DNA of 64,000 nt from Rhodocyclaceae bacterium (GTDB taxonomy: Bacteria; Pseudomonadota; Gammaproteobacteria; Burkholderiales; Rhodocyclaceae), in assembly GCA_016718525.1 (NCBI GenBank), contig JADKDD010000002.1, positions 372,001 through 436,000 of the forward strand, read 5' to 3'. Under the pieces are notes generated by a model. That model was given only the letters and a program-made list of their open reading frames with translations. It was not told where the DNA came from and did no database searches. The translations under genes and the position numbers were made by a program. Positions 1-9,304 of the stretch are shown here, in pieces; within the stretch, counting starts at the first letter, position 1; each line of letters begins with the position of its first letter.

Positions 1-31
1 CACCGATCAACTCGACAACAAAACACTATGA
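1..31 (+). CDS. ccmD: Probable 3' end of ccmD (partial)
   Basis: A reading frame open from the window edge ends at TGA 29-31, which overlaps the ccmE start as ATGA. Only about nine codons are visible (ending T-D-Q-L-D-N-K-T-L), so no domain can be checked. CcmD is a small membrane protein that releases holo-CcmE from CcmABC and normally sits just before ccmE, so the call rests on position and on the coupled overlap typical of the genes that follow. Confidence 0.45.
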   Translation, partial: TDQLDNKTL

Positions 32-459
32 AACCACGTCACAAACGCGCTGCGATCATCGCCGGCGGACTTGTATCCATTGCCCTGGCGGCAACGCTGG
101 CCTTGAATGCGCTGGACAGCAATATTGCGCTCTACATCACACCCAGCGAGGTGGCCGCCGGAAAGGCGCCGCAAGGCAAAGCCTTCCGCATCGGCGGCAT
201 GGTCAAGGACGGTTCGATGGTGCGAAACGATATGACGGTCCGCTTCGTGATTACCGACACTGTCAAGGAAATTCCAGTGGCGTATACCGGAATCCTGCCG
301 GACCTGTTCAAGGAAGGAAAAGGCGCAGTGGTGCAAGGAAAACTTGATCAATCCGGCTTATTCACCGCCTCGGAAGTGCTGGCCAAGCACGACGAAAACT
401 ACATGCCGCCGGAAGCCAAGCATGCCATCGATCAAGCCCAGAAAGGGACTTCAAAATGA
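28..459 (+). CDS. ccmE: Cytochrome c maturation heme chaperone CcmE
   Basis: 143 residues, usual for the family. CcmE is a periplasmic, membrane-anchored chaperone that takes heme covalently from CcmC and hands it to CcmF/H. An uncleaved membrane anchor lies at about residues 8-28, followed by the OB-fold domain. The heme-binding signature HDENY is at 121-125, with His121 the expected covalent ligand and Tyr125 the axial one. The C-terminal tail is short and flexible. The stop overlaps the ccmF start (ATGA at 456-459), indicating coupled translation in one ccm operon. Confidence 0.96.
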   Translation: MKPRHKRAAIIAGGLVSIALAATLALNALDSNIALYITPSEVAAGKAPQGKAFRIGGMVKDGSMVRNDMTVRFVITDTVKEIPVAYTGILPDLFKEGKGAVVQGKLDQSGLFTASEVLAKHDENYMPPEAKHAIDQAQKGTSK

Positions 460-2420
460 TTGCTGAACTCGGCCATTTCGCCCTGATCCTTGCCTTTCTC
501 GTCACCATCGTTCAGGGTGTTCTGCCGATCCTCGGCGCCCACAAGGGGCGTCAGGAATGGATATCGCTGGCAAGACCATGTGCCCAGACGCAGTTCTTCC
601 TGGTTGCGTTTGCTTTCGCCTGTCTCGCTCAGTCGTTCATGGTTAACGACTTTTCGGTGAAATATGTCGCCGAACATTCCAATACACAATTACCCGACAT
701 GTATCGTTTCGCTGCGGTCTGGGGCGGCCATGAAGGGTCTTTGCTGTTGTGGCTGTTAATGCTGGCCGGTTGGGGCGTCGCGGTTGCGTCCTTTTCCCGC
801 TCCCTGCCCGATGTGGTCGTGGCGCGCGTGCTAGGCGTGCTTGGCTTGGTCGCCATCGGTCTGATGGCGTTCGTACTTTTGACTTCCAATCCGTTTGAGC
901 GTCTGCTGCCAAGTCCTGCAGAAGGACGTGATCTCAACCCACTGTTGCAAGACCCCGGACTGGTCTTCCATCCACCAATGCTCTACATGGGTTATGTCGG
1001 CTTCTCGGTCGCCTTCGCCTTTGCGATTGCAGCACTTTTGGCGGGACGACTCGATGCCACCTGGGCGCGCTGGTCACGCCCATGGACCACGGCGGCGTGG
1101 ATGTTCCTTACGCTTGGCATTGCGTTGGGAAGCTGGTGGGCCTATTACGAGCTCGGTTGGGGCGGTTGGTGGTTCTGGGATCCGGTTGAAAACGCATCGT
1201 TCATGCCTTGGCTCGTTGGCACCGCATTGATTCACTCTCTGGCCGTGACGGAGAAACGTGGTGTATTCAAGAACTGGACAGTGCTATTGGCCATCTCCGC
1301 ATTCTCGCTATCACTGCTCGGGACTTTTCTGGTGCGCTCCGGCGTGCTGACATCAGTACATGCCTTTGCAACTGACCCAACGCGCGGCGTGTTCATCCTG
1401 ATGTTGCTCGCAGTGGTGATCGGCGGTTCGCTCGCGCTGTTCGCCTGGCGCGCGCCCAAGGTCTCGACGGGCGGTGCATTTGCAATGTTCTCGCGCGAGA
1501 CATTTTTGCTCATGAACAATGTATTGTTGGTAGTGGCGGCCGGCACGGTTCTGCTCGGCACGCTTTACCCGCTGATCATTGATGCGCTCAACATGGGCAA
1601 GATTTCCGTCGGTCCGCCCTACTTCAACGCGGTTTTTGTTCCGGTGATGGTGCCTTTGATGTTGCTGGTCGCGGTCGGTCCGCTGGCACGATGGAAGAAT
1701 GCCGACCTGGCCGATATGAAGCGCCGTCTGCTGATCGCCGCCGGCCTGGCGTTGGTTGCGGGAATCGGATTGCCGTTGTTGATGGGTAACTGGACGCCAC
1801 TGACCGGAATGGGATCTTTACTGGCTGTGTGGATTGCCGCCAGCGTGATTTTTCAAATTCGCGACCGGCTTGCGATCAGCCGCAATGCAAGCACCATCCC
1901 GCGCGCCTATTGGGGGATGCAGTTGGCACATTTCGGGCTCGCCGTTTTTATCATCGGCGTGACGATGGTCGGCGGCTATCAATCAGAAATGGACGTCAAA
2001 ATGGGGCCGGGGGATACCGTCAGTGTTGGTGGTCATGAATTTCGCCTATTGGGTGTCAAGAGCAAGCGCGGGCCGAATTATGATGCCTCGGTTGGTGACG
2101 TTGAAGTGTTCAAAAATGGCACCCTCATTCGTATCATGCATCCCGAAAAGCGTCAGTATTTTTCCGGCAGCATGCCAATGACCGAAGCGGCGATCGATGC
2201 CGGCATCACCCGCGATATTTACGTATCACTCGGCGAACCGCTGGATGACGCCGGGCATTGGAGCGTGCGCGTCTACCACAAGCCATTTGTGAACTGGATC
2301 TGGGGAGGGTGCGTGTTGATGGCCTTCGGTGGTTTGTTGGCACTGCTGGACCGGCGTTATCGTGTCAGCGCCAAGGTCAGTTCCGGAGTGCTCGAAACAC
2401 AGGGACGGGCGCCTGCATGA
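456..2420 (+). CDS. ccmF: Heme lyase component CcmF
   Basis: 654 residues, multi-spanning. CcmF with CcmH forms the heme lyase that attaches heme from holo-CcmE to CXXCH motifs of apocytochromes c in the periplasm. The tryptophan-rich WWD motif (GWGGWWFWDPVENASFMPW) spans about residues 234-252. Conserved histidines follow FHPP (His172) and at His260, consistent with heme b and heme c handling. A large periplasmic loop precedes the last membrane helix. It is in an overlapping operon with ccmE and ccmG. No defect is seen. Confidence 0.97.
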   Translation: MIAELGHFALILAFLVTIVQGVLPILGAHKGRQEWISLARPCAQTQFFLVAFAFACLAQSFMVNDFSVKYVAEHSNTQLPDMYRFAAVWGGHEGSLLLWLLMLAGWGVAVASFSRSLPDVVVARVLGVLGLVAIGLMAFVLLTSNPFERLLPSPAEGRDLNPLLQDPGLVFHPPMLYMGYVGFSVAFAFAIAALLAGRLDATWARWSRPWTTAAWMFLTLGIALGSWWAYYELGWGGWWFWDPVENASFMPWLVGTALIHSLAVTEKRGVFKNWTVLLAISAFSLSLLGTFLVRSGVLTSVHAFATDPTRGVFILMLLAVVIGGSLALFAWRAPKVSTGGAFAMFSRETFLLMNNVLLVVAAGTVLLGTLYPLIIDALNMGKISVGPPYFNAVFVPVMVPLMLLVAVGPLARWKNADLADMKRRLLIAAGLALVAGIGLPLLMGNWTPLTGMGSLLAVWIAASVIFQIRDRLAISRNASTIPRAYWGMQLAHFGLAVFIIGVTMVGGYQSEMDVKMGPGDTVSVGGHEFRLLGVKSKRGPNYDASVGDVEVFKNGTLIRIMHPEKRQYFSGSMPMTEAAIDAGITRDIYVSLGEPLDDAGHWSVRVYHKPFVNWIWGGCVLMAFGGLLALLDRRYRVSAKVSSGVLETQGRAPA

Positions 2421-2956
2421 AGCGCTATCTGATACCTGCTGCACTTTTTGTCGTGCTGATCGGTTTTCTGGCGGTTGGTCTCAAGCGCGACCCCCGCGAT
2501 GTACCGTCACCCTTAGTTGGCAAACCCGCACCGGCATTTACGCTGCCACAACTCGACACGGAAAAGCCATTTTCAACCGGCGATTTGCGCGGCCAGGTCT
2601 GGCTGCTCAACGTTTGGGCGTCGTGGTGCGTGTCCTGCCGCGACGAGCACCCGGTGCTGGTCAAGTTTTCCCGCAGTGGTGCAACACCCGCGGTACCCAT
2701 CGTCGGCCTCAATTACAAAGATCAGATTGGCGATGCCAAGGCATGGCTGACACGCTTCGGTAACCCCTATGTCCTGTCCGCAGTCGACCTTGATGGCCGC
2801 GTCGGGATTGACTATGGCGTATACGGTGTGCCGGAAACTTACGTCATCGATAAACGCGGCATCATACGCATGAAGCATACCGGTCCGATCACCGAGCGGT
2901 CGCTGGCCGAGCGTATCGTGCCCTTGCTCGCCGAATTGAACAAGGAAGGCGGCTGA
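2417..2956 (+). CDS. ccmG: Thiol:disulfide oxidoreductase CcmG (DsbE)
   Basis: 179 residues from the ATG at 2417, which overlaps the ccmF stop as ATGA; the upstream in-frame extension is ccmF overlap and is not used. An N-terminal membrane anchor (about residues 4-22) precedes a thioredoxin fold with active site W-C-V-S-C (Cys71, Cys74). CcmG reduces the apocytochrome or CcmH disulfide before heme ligation in the periplasm. The middle V-S pair differs from the W-C-P-T-C of E. coli. A cis-proline region (GVPETYVID) is present. Confidence 0.95.
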   Translation: MKRYLIPAALFVVLIGFLAVGLKRDPRDVPSPLVGKPAPAFTLPQLDTEKPFSTGDLRGQVWLLNVWASWCVSCRDEHPVLVKFSRSGATPAVPIVGLNYKDQIGDAKAWLTRFGNPYVLSAVDLDGRVGIDYGVYGVPETYVIDKRGIIRMKHTGPITERSLAERIVPLLAELNKEGG

Positions 2957-3456
2957 TGAAGCACCTATTTTTGATGCTTCTGGTGGCCATTTTTGCGGCA
3001 TCTGCCCAAGCCAAAGAAGCAGTGCCGATGGCCGAGGACCCGGTGATTGAAGCGCGCCTGGTGCGAATCAGTGATGATCTGCGTTGCCTTGTCTGCCAGA
3101 ACGAATCGTTGTCGGGCTCCCACGCTGATTTGGCGAAGGATTTACGCCGCGAGATTCGCGGCCTGATCAAGGCGGGTAAAACCGACGCCGAAATTCTCGA
3201 CTTCATGGTGGCACGTTATGGGGATTTTGTGCTTTATCGTCCGCCCGTCAAACCAACCACCTGGCTGCTCTGGGGCGGGCCATTCGTATTGCTCATCGGC
3301 GCTGTTGTCGGTTTGCTGAACTTCGTCCGGCGGCGCACCAAAGCGTCCGTCGCCTCGGCAAAGCCGGCAGAACTCTCTGACGCAGAGCGCCAGCGTGCGG
3401 CCAACCTGTTAGGCACCACGTCATCCTCCATTTCCCAGAAAGACACTCAATCGTGA
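2956..3456 (+). CDS. ccmH: Cytochrome c maturation protein CcmH
   Basis: 166 residues. Signal peptide at 1-19 (cut near A-Q-A/K), periplasmic helical bundle with the redox motif LRCLVCQ (Cys44, Cys47), then one membrane helix at about 102-123 and a short cytoplasmic tail. This is the short CcmH form; the TPR part of E. coli CcmH is the separate next gene, ccmI. Its ATG shares one base with the ccmG stop (TGATG). It keeps apocytochrome cysteines reduced and works with CcmF. Confidence 0.95.
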   Translation: MKHLFLMLLVAIFAASAQAKEAVPMAEDPVIEARLVRISDDLRCLVCQNESLSGSHADLAKDLRREIRGLIKAGKTDAEILDFMVARYGDFVLYRPPVKPTTWLLWGGPFVLLIGAVVGLLNFVRRRTKASVASAKPAELSDAERQRAANLLGTTSSSISQKDTQS

Positions 3457-4739
3457 CAGCTTTTTATTTCGCCGCGGCGATCCTCTCTGGAATCGCACTG
3501 ATGATGCTGTTGCGTCCGCTTCGGGCAAAACAGCAAGCGCTGACGAAAGATCCGGGCGAATCGAACGCGCTGCTGGAAGCCAACAGTTCAATCTATCGCG
3601 CACAACTTGCGGAGCTCGAGCGTGATCACGCCATTGGCCAACTCAGTGATGCCGATTATGCAGAGGCGCACACCGAACTCCAGCGCCGCCTGCTTGAGGA
3701 TGCAGCATCAACCACCAACGAGGCCGACGCACAAAAACCTGCACAAGATAACGTCCGTCGTACCCGAATCGGTTTGGCCTTTTTCCTGCCGCTATGCGCG
3801 TTCGGTATCTATACGCAGATAGGCAACCCCGTGGCATCGCTGTCGCCAACCGAGCAGGCGCAACACGCAGAAATGACCATGGAACAGATGATTATCCGGC
3901 TCAAGGCGAAGCTGGACGCCAAACCTGACAATCCTGAAGGTTGGGCGATGCTGGCCCAATCGTATGGCGCGCTTGGCCGATGGGATGAGGCGGCTCAGGC
4001 GTTTACCCATATTGGTCCAACCCTGGCACAAGACCCGCGTCTGCTTGCCGCATTTGCCGAAGTACTGACCCGACAAGCCGGCGGCAGCTTCGAGGGCAAG
4101 CCGCGAACCTTGATCGCGCTGGCGCTGAAACTTGACCCCAGCCACCCGTATGCTTTGATGCTGGCCGGATCGGATGCCTTTCAGAATCAGCGCTGGGCCG
4201 AAGTACCGGGCTATTGGGAGCCGTTATTGGCACAGTTGGACGCAGACTCGGAAGATGCGAAATCACTGACACTGGGGATTGCCAAAGCGCGCGAAATGAG
4301 CGGTGCAGCAAAACCGGCAAAAGCAACAAAATCGCCAGTTGGTGCTGGGGCCACGCCGTCAAAGAAAGATACTGCAGCAACAAGCTCGGTGAGTGGTCGT
4401 GTCGAACTGGCAGATGCGATGAAAGCGAAGGCAAGGCCCGATGACACGGTGTTTATTTTCGCCCGCGCTGTCAACGCTGATGGTTCGCCGGGTTCGCGGA
4501 TGCCGCTTGCCGTCCAACGCGCGAAAGTGGTCGATCTGCCGATGAATTTCATGCTCGACGACAGTATGGCAATGACGCCCCAGGCGAAAATTTCGGGAGC
4601 CGCGCAACTGCGTGTCGAGGCCCGCATTTCGCAGTCCGGCAACGCGATTGCAGCTTCCGGTGACATCGCCGGGCAAAGCGATGTGATCAAACCGGGGGCA
4701 AAGAATCTGCGTATCAGCCTGGATCGCCTGGTGCCGTAA
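3453..4739 (+). CDS. ccmI: Cytochrome c biogenesis TPR protein CcmI
   Basis: 428 residues from a GTG that overlaps the ccmH stop. Two membrane helices near residues 2-20 and 107-120 flank a cytoplasmic coil; a TPR domain (about 130-285) binds the C-termini of apocytochromes c and delivers them to the heme lyase. The C-terminal periplasmic domain (about 312-425) follows a K/A/T/S-rich linker. That linker contains a copy of the dispersed 24-bp repeat, encoding residues about 295-303 (P-V-G-A-G-A-T-P-S). Last gene of the ccm run. Confidence 0.93.
   Translation: MTAFYFAAAILSGIALMMLLRPLRAKQQALTKDPGESNALLEANSSIYRAQLAELERDHAIGQLSDADYAEAHTELQRRLLEDAASTTNEADAQKPAQDNVRRTRIGLAFFLPLCAFGIYTQIGNPVASLSPTEQAQHAEMTMEQMIIRLKAKLDAKPDNPEGWAMLAQSYGALGRWDEAAQAFTHIGPTLAQDPRLLAAFAEVLTRQAGGSFEGKPRTLIALALKLDPSHPYALMLAGSDAFQNQRWAEVPGYWEPLLAQLDADSEDAKSLTLGIAKAREMSGAAKPAKATKSPVGAGATPSKKDTAATSSVSGRVELADAMKAKARPDDTVFIFARAVNADGSPGSRMPLAVQRAKVVDLPMNFMLDDSMAMTPQAKISGAAQLRVEARISQSGNAIAASGDIAGQSDVIKPGAKNLRISLDRLVP
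4336..4359 (+). repeat. Dispersed 24-bp repeat, copy 1 (in ccmI)
   Basis: Contains the core CAGTTGGTGCTGG and the tail CACGCCGT; 22 of 24 bases match the consensus built from the 12 copies here. It is in sense with ccmI, read V-G-A-G-A-T-P, and lies in the flexible linker between the TPR and C-terminal domains. Confidence 0.8.
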
Positions 4740-4768
4740 GGTTCGGGGCGAACACCTTGAGTACCTGA

Positions 4769-5683
4769 ATGGCGCACGATCACCATCATCATGCACACGG
4801 ACCACAGTCCTTTCAGCGTGCGTTTGCCATAGGCATTGCGCTCAATATCGGCTTCGTCCTGATCGAAGCCTTTTACGGTTGGCGCATCAACTCATTGGCG
4901 CTGCTCGCCGATGCCGGGCATAACCTGTCCGATGTTGCCGGGCTGTTATTGGCATGGGTCGCCACATTAGCGGGGAGGCGTTTACCTGACCACCGGCATA
5001 CCTACGGATGGCAACGCGCCTCCATCCTCGCTGCGCTTGCCAATGCGCTATTGCTCCTGGTGGCAATGGGTTCGCTGTTATGGGAAGCGCTGCACCGCCT
5101 GCAATCTCCTGCGACAACCGAAGGCGACACTATTGTCGCGGTCGCCGCCATTGGCGTATTGGTGAATGGCGTAACCGCGCTGCTGTTCATGCGCGGTCAG
5201 AAATCCGATATCAACATTCGCGGTGCCTATTTACACATGGCGGCCGATGCGCTGGTCTCGCTGGGTGTAGTGGCGTCTGGCGCTTTATACATCTGGACCG
5301 GTTGGAGCTGGCTCGACCCGGTGACCAGTGTAGTGATTGCGGTGGTGATCATTGTCGGCACTTTCAGTCTGTTTCGTCAGTCGCTGCACCTTGCTTTCGA
5401 CGGGGTGCCAGACAGTATTGAGCTAGCGGCCGTCGACGCATGGCTGAGAAGCCGGCCCGGAGTCACTGATGTGCATGATCTTCACGTTTGGGCGATGAGT
5501 ACCACGGATATCGCCCTCACTGCCCATCTGGTCATGCCCGGCGGCCACCCTGGTGATGTCTACTTCAATGATCTGGCCGAGCAACTTCACGATCAATTCG
5601 AGATTACCCACCCCACGATACAAATCGAACTGTCAAGACAAGATCATGGTTGCGTCGCCCCATTGGCTTGCCATGAAAATTGA
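4769..5683 (+). CDS. Cation diffusion facilitator (Zn/Co/Cd efflux)
   Basis: 304 residues with six predicted membrane helices and a C-terminal cytoplasmic domain. The N-terminus is His-rich (H-D-H-H-H-H-A-H, residues 3-10). The metal sites typical of the family are visible as H-N-L-S-D (His51/Asp55) in helix 2 and H-x3-D (HMAAD) in helix 5. The C-terminal domain contains VHDLHVW, a conserved dimer/metal-binding signature. Closest in type to CzcD/ZitB, exporting divalent cations in exchange for protons; the exact metal cannot be read from sequence. Confidence 0.9.
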   Translation: MAHDHHHHAHGPQSFQRAFAIGIALNIGFVLIEAFYGWRINSLALLADAGHNLSDVAGLLLAWVATLAGRRLPDHRHTYGWQRASILAALANALLLLVAMGSLLWEALHRLQSPATTEGDTIVAVAAIGVLVNGVTALLFMRGQKSDINIRGAYLHMAADALVSLGVVASGALYIWTGWSWLDPVTSVVIAVVIIVGTFSLFRQSLHLAFDGVPDSIELAAVDAWLRSRPGVTDVHDLHVWAMSTTDIALTAHLVMPGGHPGDVYFNDLAEQLHDQFEITHPTIQIELSRQDHGCVAPLACHEN

Positions 5684-6275
5684 AAAATGGCGCATCGCGG
5701 GCGCAACCATTTGCGTACTGCTTGCACTGTTGCTGAGTACCCTGCTTTTTGGCGGCACCAACGACGACAGCTTGCGGCTGTTGATTCGGATCACGGCACA
5801 AACCTCGGTCACTTTATTCCTGGCCGCGTTTGGCGCCTCAAGCCTGCGCTCGGCCTTGAATACCGAGTGGACTACCTGGTTGCTCAGGAACCGGCGTTAC
5901 ATCGGCGTCTCGTTCGCCATTTCGCATTTCACCCATCTGGGGCTGATCTTTGCGCTGGCTTACTGGTTTCCTGATCCATTCCTAAGCGAATCCGCGACAT
6001 CTCTTTTCACGGTGGGAGGTGCCGCCTACGTCGTGATTGCAGCGATGACCGTCACTTCATTTGACGGTCCACGCCGATGGTTGGGCCAAAGGAAATGGTC
6101 GCTGCTGCATACGATAGGCGGCTACTTTGTGCTGTTCATTTTCGCTCAGTCCTATGTGCCCAAGATGCTGACTGCTGGCGGGCACAGTCTGGTTTTCGGC
6201 AGCGCGATTTTGCTGGTCGTGGCGCTACGTCTGGCCAGAATCTATAAACAGAAGTTCAACGCCGCTCGCACTTGA
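5673..6275 (+). CDS. Ferric-reductase-like membrane protein
   Basis: 200 residues from the ATG at 5673, which overlaps the end of the cation transporter; an in-frame ATG at 5646 is possible. About six hydrophobic helices. Histidines in helix contexts (S-H-F-T-H and L-L-H-T-I-G-G) resemble the heme-binding four-helix core of the ferric reductase/YedZ superfamily. No flavin or NAD domain is attached, so an electron donor partner would be needed. Assignment is by fold-level resemblance; the role is unknown. Confidence 0.6.
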   Translation: MKIEKWRIAGATICVLLALLLSTLLFGGTNDDSLRLLIRITAQTSVTLFLAAFGASSLRSALNTEWTTWLLRNRRYIGVSFAISHFTHLGLIFALAYWFPDPFLSESATSLFTVGGAAYVVIAAMTVTSFDGPRRWLGQRKWSLLHTIGGYFVLFIFAQSYVPKMLTAGGHSLVFGSAILLVVALRLARIYKQKFNAART

Positions 6276-6298
6276 AGCGGCCTAATGCAGTCAGCCCA

Positions 6299-6706
6299 TC
6301 ACAGCAAGCGCATGTGATCAATTTTGGTGCAGCGATTGACTACCACTTTGAGACCAGCTGCTTCCGACATTTCTTCCGCGGTTGGGTGACCGACACCCAA
6401 CTGCAACCACAAACACTTCGCCCCAATGCGAATTGCCGCCTCGGCGACTGGCAACACATCGACTGAGTTACGGAACACATCAACGATATCCACCTTGACG
6501 GGGATAGCATCCAGTGACGCGTAGCAAATTTGCCCGAGTATCTCGCCCTGCCCCGGATTGACCGGGATGATGGTGTAACCATGCGCCATCAAGTAGCGCG
6601 CCACCTCATTGCTCGGGCGTGCCGGATTGGGTGACAAACCCACTACCGCAATGGTCTTGCTGTTAGTCAAGATGTTGCGCAACGCTTCGGCGTCGAGCTT
6701 TTCCAT
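6299..6706 (-). CDS. CoA-binding domain protein (YccU-like)
   Basis: 135 residues, a single Rossmann CoA-binding domain. The nucleotide loop VVGLSPNPARPSNEVA near the N-terminus and the later G-V-G-H-P-T segment match the small stand-alone CoA_binding_2 family. No catalytic domain is present; function in cells is not established. It ends 23 bases from the convergent membrane protein and starts about 25 bases from the gluQ stop, so it may be transcribed with gluQ. Confidence 0.88.
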   Translation of the reverse strand: MEKLDAEALRNILTNSKTIAVVGLSPNPARPSNEVARYLMAHGYTIIPVNPGQGEILGQICYASLDAIPVKVDIVDVFRNSVDVLPVAEAAIRIGAKCLWLQLGVGHPTAEEMSEAAGLKVVVNRCTKIDHMRLL

Positions 6707-6731
6707 GATCGATCCTCAATGATGGTTGATT

Positions 6732-7655
6732 TTACGTAGACCGTTCCCGCGTCACTAGTCGAGGTACCTTGTCGAGCGACCAATGTACTCCCGCCCACTG
6801 CCAGATCTCCGCCACGCTGGCAGCACTGAGATGTTTTGGTGGTTCCTGACCCAAAAACCGCAAGGCTTCAACCAATTCCTCGCCCGGTCGCATCAAATTC
6901 AAGGCAGCCGCTCCTGTCTGCTTGGACAATTTTTCGCCGCCGGCATTGACGGCTACCGGCACATGCGCATAAGCAGGGGTTGTCAGACCAAGGCAGCGTT
7001 GCAGAAAAATCTGCCTTGGTGTCGAGTGGAGCAGATCGGCGCCACGCACCACGTGCGTGATCCCGGCATCGGCATCGTCGACCACCACGGCAAGTTGGTA
7101 TGCGAATAAATTGTCTGCACGGCGTAGTACAAAATCGCCCACATCGACAGCCAACATGCTCTCAACGCGACCTTGAACCGCATCGACAAATTCCACCACG
7201 GCATCGCCCACTCGAAGTCGCCACGCGCGGGCCTGCTTCCCCGGGGGAAGCCCGTGGCGGCAGGTCCCCGGGTATAGCGCTGCGCCATCTTGCGCCAAGC
7301 CGTGAATTTCCGAATCTGCCAACTCGCGCCGGGTGCAGGCACAGGGAAAAACCGATTGTCTCTGGCGCAATCGTTCAAGTGCCGACTCGTAGGCCTCGAT
7401 GCGGTCGTGCTGCCATACAACCGGCCCGTCCCACTCAAAACCAAATGTAGCCAGTCCACGTACTATTGCGTCGGCAAAAACCTGGGAGCAGCGTGGCGCA
7501 TCAACATCTTCCATGCGCAGGTGCCAATGCCCGTCATGAACCGTCGCTTCAAGGCGCGAGGCCACCGCTGCAATCAACGAACCGAAGTGCAGTGGACCGG
7601 TTGGTGATGGCGCAAAACGCCCGCGATACAAGGAGTTGTTTGACGGATTGATCAC
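6732..7655 (-). CDS. gluQ: Glutamyl-Q tRNA(Asp) synthetase
   Basis: 307 residues, a truncated glutamyl-tRNA synthetase with no anticodon-binding domain. It loads glutamate onto the queuosine at position 34 of tRNA-Asp. The class I signature appears as APSPTGPLHFGS (residues 15-26; HIGH-like), a zinc site as C-A-C-T near residue 101 with a later Y-P-G-T-C, and the KMSKS equivalent as K-L-S-K-Q. The length fits GluQ rather than full GltX (about 470). Confidence 0.95.
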   Translation of the reverse strand: MINPSNNSLYRGRFAPSPTGPLHFGSLIAAVASRLEATVHDGHWHLRMEDVDAPRCSQVFADAIVRGLATFGFEWDGPVVWQHDRIEAYESALERLRQRQSVFPCACTRRELADSEIHGLAQDGAALYPGTCRHGLPPGKQARAWRLRVGDAVVEFVDAVQGRVESMLAVDVGDFVLRRADNLFAYQLAVVVDDADAGITHVVRGADLLHSTPRQIFLQRCLGLTTPAYAHVPVAVNAGGEKLSKQTGAAALNLMRPGEELVEALRFLGQEPPKHLSAASVAEIWQWAGVHWSLDKVPRLVTRERST

Positions 7656-7854
7656 CAGCGCAACAATACACGAGCTCTTCGCAATTTGGCGATCCGCGCC
7701 GGTTGACCGACCGACCGGAAGCTTTCCGATAAAACTGACATCTAAGACATTTGGCAGGGCGACAAGCGTTTATGATGTAGAGAGTCAGCTCAAATATTTG
7801 GCCGTAACTTCGGCTATGCTTGGGATGCTGAAGTAACTCATTTCTGATCACTCC

Positions 7855-8826
7855 ATGAACATGGCAACCGTCCACGATCCCGCAGGTGATTTTCACATCA
7901 AGCGGATCAACAATCTCTTTGCCAACACCCCATCGAGCATGGTGTCGATTGCAATTGGCATTGTCCTCGTTGCACTCATTCTTTCTGTCAGTTCCAGCGC
8001 CAGTCTGCTCAAGTTGTGGGTGACCTTCATGCTCAGTGCGCTGGCACTGCGCGGCGGTATGTGGTTCATGCATCGCTCTGCCAGCAATAACCCGCAAAGC
8101 GCCCGCTGGTGGGAGTTTGGCTACGCGATGACGATGTTTTTCACCGGCATCGGCTGGGGGTCGTTGAGCGGGCCCCTATACCCGGATAGTCCATCGGGGC
8201 AGGTTTTCATTCTGGTGTTGACGATGGTCGTGGGTTTCAGCGGTGCAATCTATTCATCGGTCAGTCGGCTCTCGTTTTTCATGTTCACAATGCCGTGCGT
8301 TTTGCCCAGCATGCTTCGCTTTGTCTGGACACTGGATCCTGCAGTCCAACTCTCCGGAGCATTGGCGTCGGCAGGCGGCATTCTGGTTCTGATCAACGTA
8401 CATGAAACGCTCCATCGGCTTGCCATCCGTCATCTTCGCCACGAAGTTGAAGTTGAGACGTTACTCATGGAACAGGAAATGATCTTTCAATCCGTCAGTG
8501 CCGGGATTGCCGTCGTTCGAGATGGCAAGACCATCAAGTGCAACACGCGACTCGGGGAAATCCTTGGCCGCAGTCTGAAAGACGTTCAAGTCATGCCGCT
8601 GTCGGCAATGTTTACCAGCGCAGAGGACGTCCAAACCATTCTCGCTGCCACGGCAAACACCCTGAAAGGTGGTGAGCCGATTCATGCGCTTTACCGAATG
8701 CGCCGTGCCGACGGCAGCGAATTTGTCGCAGAACTTTCCGGCCGGCGAATGGGCAACGAGCGTGGTGGCGACATGATCTGGCTGATCAGTGATGTCGGCC
8801 GGCGCGACCGGCGGGCGGATGACTAA
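7855..8826 (+). CDS. Membrane protein with C-terminal PAS domain
   Basis: 323 residues. The N-terminal half (about 30-190) is strongly hydrophobic with five or six helices. A short cytoplasmic helix (about 190-205) leads to one PAS domain (about 205-318: F-Q-S-V-S-A-G-I-A-V-V-R-D-G...M-R-R-A-D-G-S-E-F). No kinase, GGDEF or other output domain follows before the stop, so it either signals through a partner or has lost its output. It stands alone, with thioredoxin next. Confidence 0.7.
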   Translation: MNMATVHDPAGDFHIKRINNLFANTPSSMVSIAIGIVLVALILSVSSSASLLKLWVTFMLSALALRGGMWFMHRSASNNPQSARWWEFGYAMTMFFTGIGWGSLSGPLYPDSPSGQVFILVLTMVVGFSGAIYSSVSRLSFFMFTMPCVLPSMLRFVWTLDPAVQLSGALASAGGILVLINVHETLHRLAIRHLRHEVEVETLLMEQEMIFQSVSAGIAVVRDGKTIKCNTRLGEILGRSLKDVQVMPLSAMFTSAEDVQTILAATANTLKGGEPIHALYRMRRADGSEFVAELSGRRMGNERGGDMIWLISDVGRRDRRADD

Positions 8827-8909
8827 ATACACGCCGAAACTTCCATGCAAAATCGATCTTGCGATGTTGCTCCGGTAGCCTATCGAACTCAACATTGAAC
8901 CCAAAAATC

Positions 8910-9272
8910 ATGGCAACTCAAGATCTCAGCGCAGAAAACTTCCAATCCAGCATCACCGCCAGCGACTTCGTGATCGTTGATTTCTGGGCACCGTGGTGCG
9001 GCCCCTGCCGGTCGTTTGCACCAACCTATGACGCCGTATCCGAGCAACATCCCGACATTGTTTTCGCGAAAGTTGATACGGAAGCGCACCCCGATATCGC
9101 TGCTGCGTTCAATATTCGCTCCATCCCTACGCTGATGGTGTTCCGCGACCAAATCATCATCTACGCCGAAGCCGGTGCACTGTCGCCCGGTGGTCTAGAA
9201 AGTGTCATTGAACAAGCCCGTGCGCTGGACATGAATCTGGTCCGCAGCGAGATTGCTGCGCAGGGCGGTTAA
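8910..9272 (+). CDS. trxA: Thioredoxin
   Basis: 120 residues with the classical active site W-A-P-W-C-G-P-C (Cys30, Cys33) and cis-proline segment (SIPTLMVF). No signal peptide, so it acts in the cytoplasm as a general disulfide reductase. The start at 8910 gives the usual family N-terminus; upstream in-frame sequence is not thioredoxin-like. The C-terminus carries a short extension past the usual fold. This may not be the only thioredoxin in the genome. Confidence 0.88.
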   Translation: MATQDLSAENFQSSITASDFVIVDFWAPWCGPCRSFAPTYDAVSEQHPDIVFAKVDTEAHPDIAAAFNIRSIPTLMVFRDQIIIYAEAGALSPGGLESVIEQARALDMNLVRSEIAAQGG

Positions 9273-9304
9273 GCCGGCGCTCGCCCGCACGAGTTATCCG
9301 CCAT

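Noticed and set aside
4003..4805. Long minus-strand open frames across ccmI
   Set aside because: Shadows of ccmI; the plus-strand protein is a clear family member with the expected operon context.
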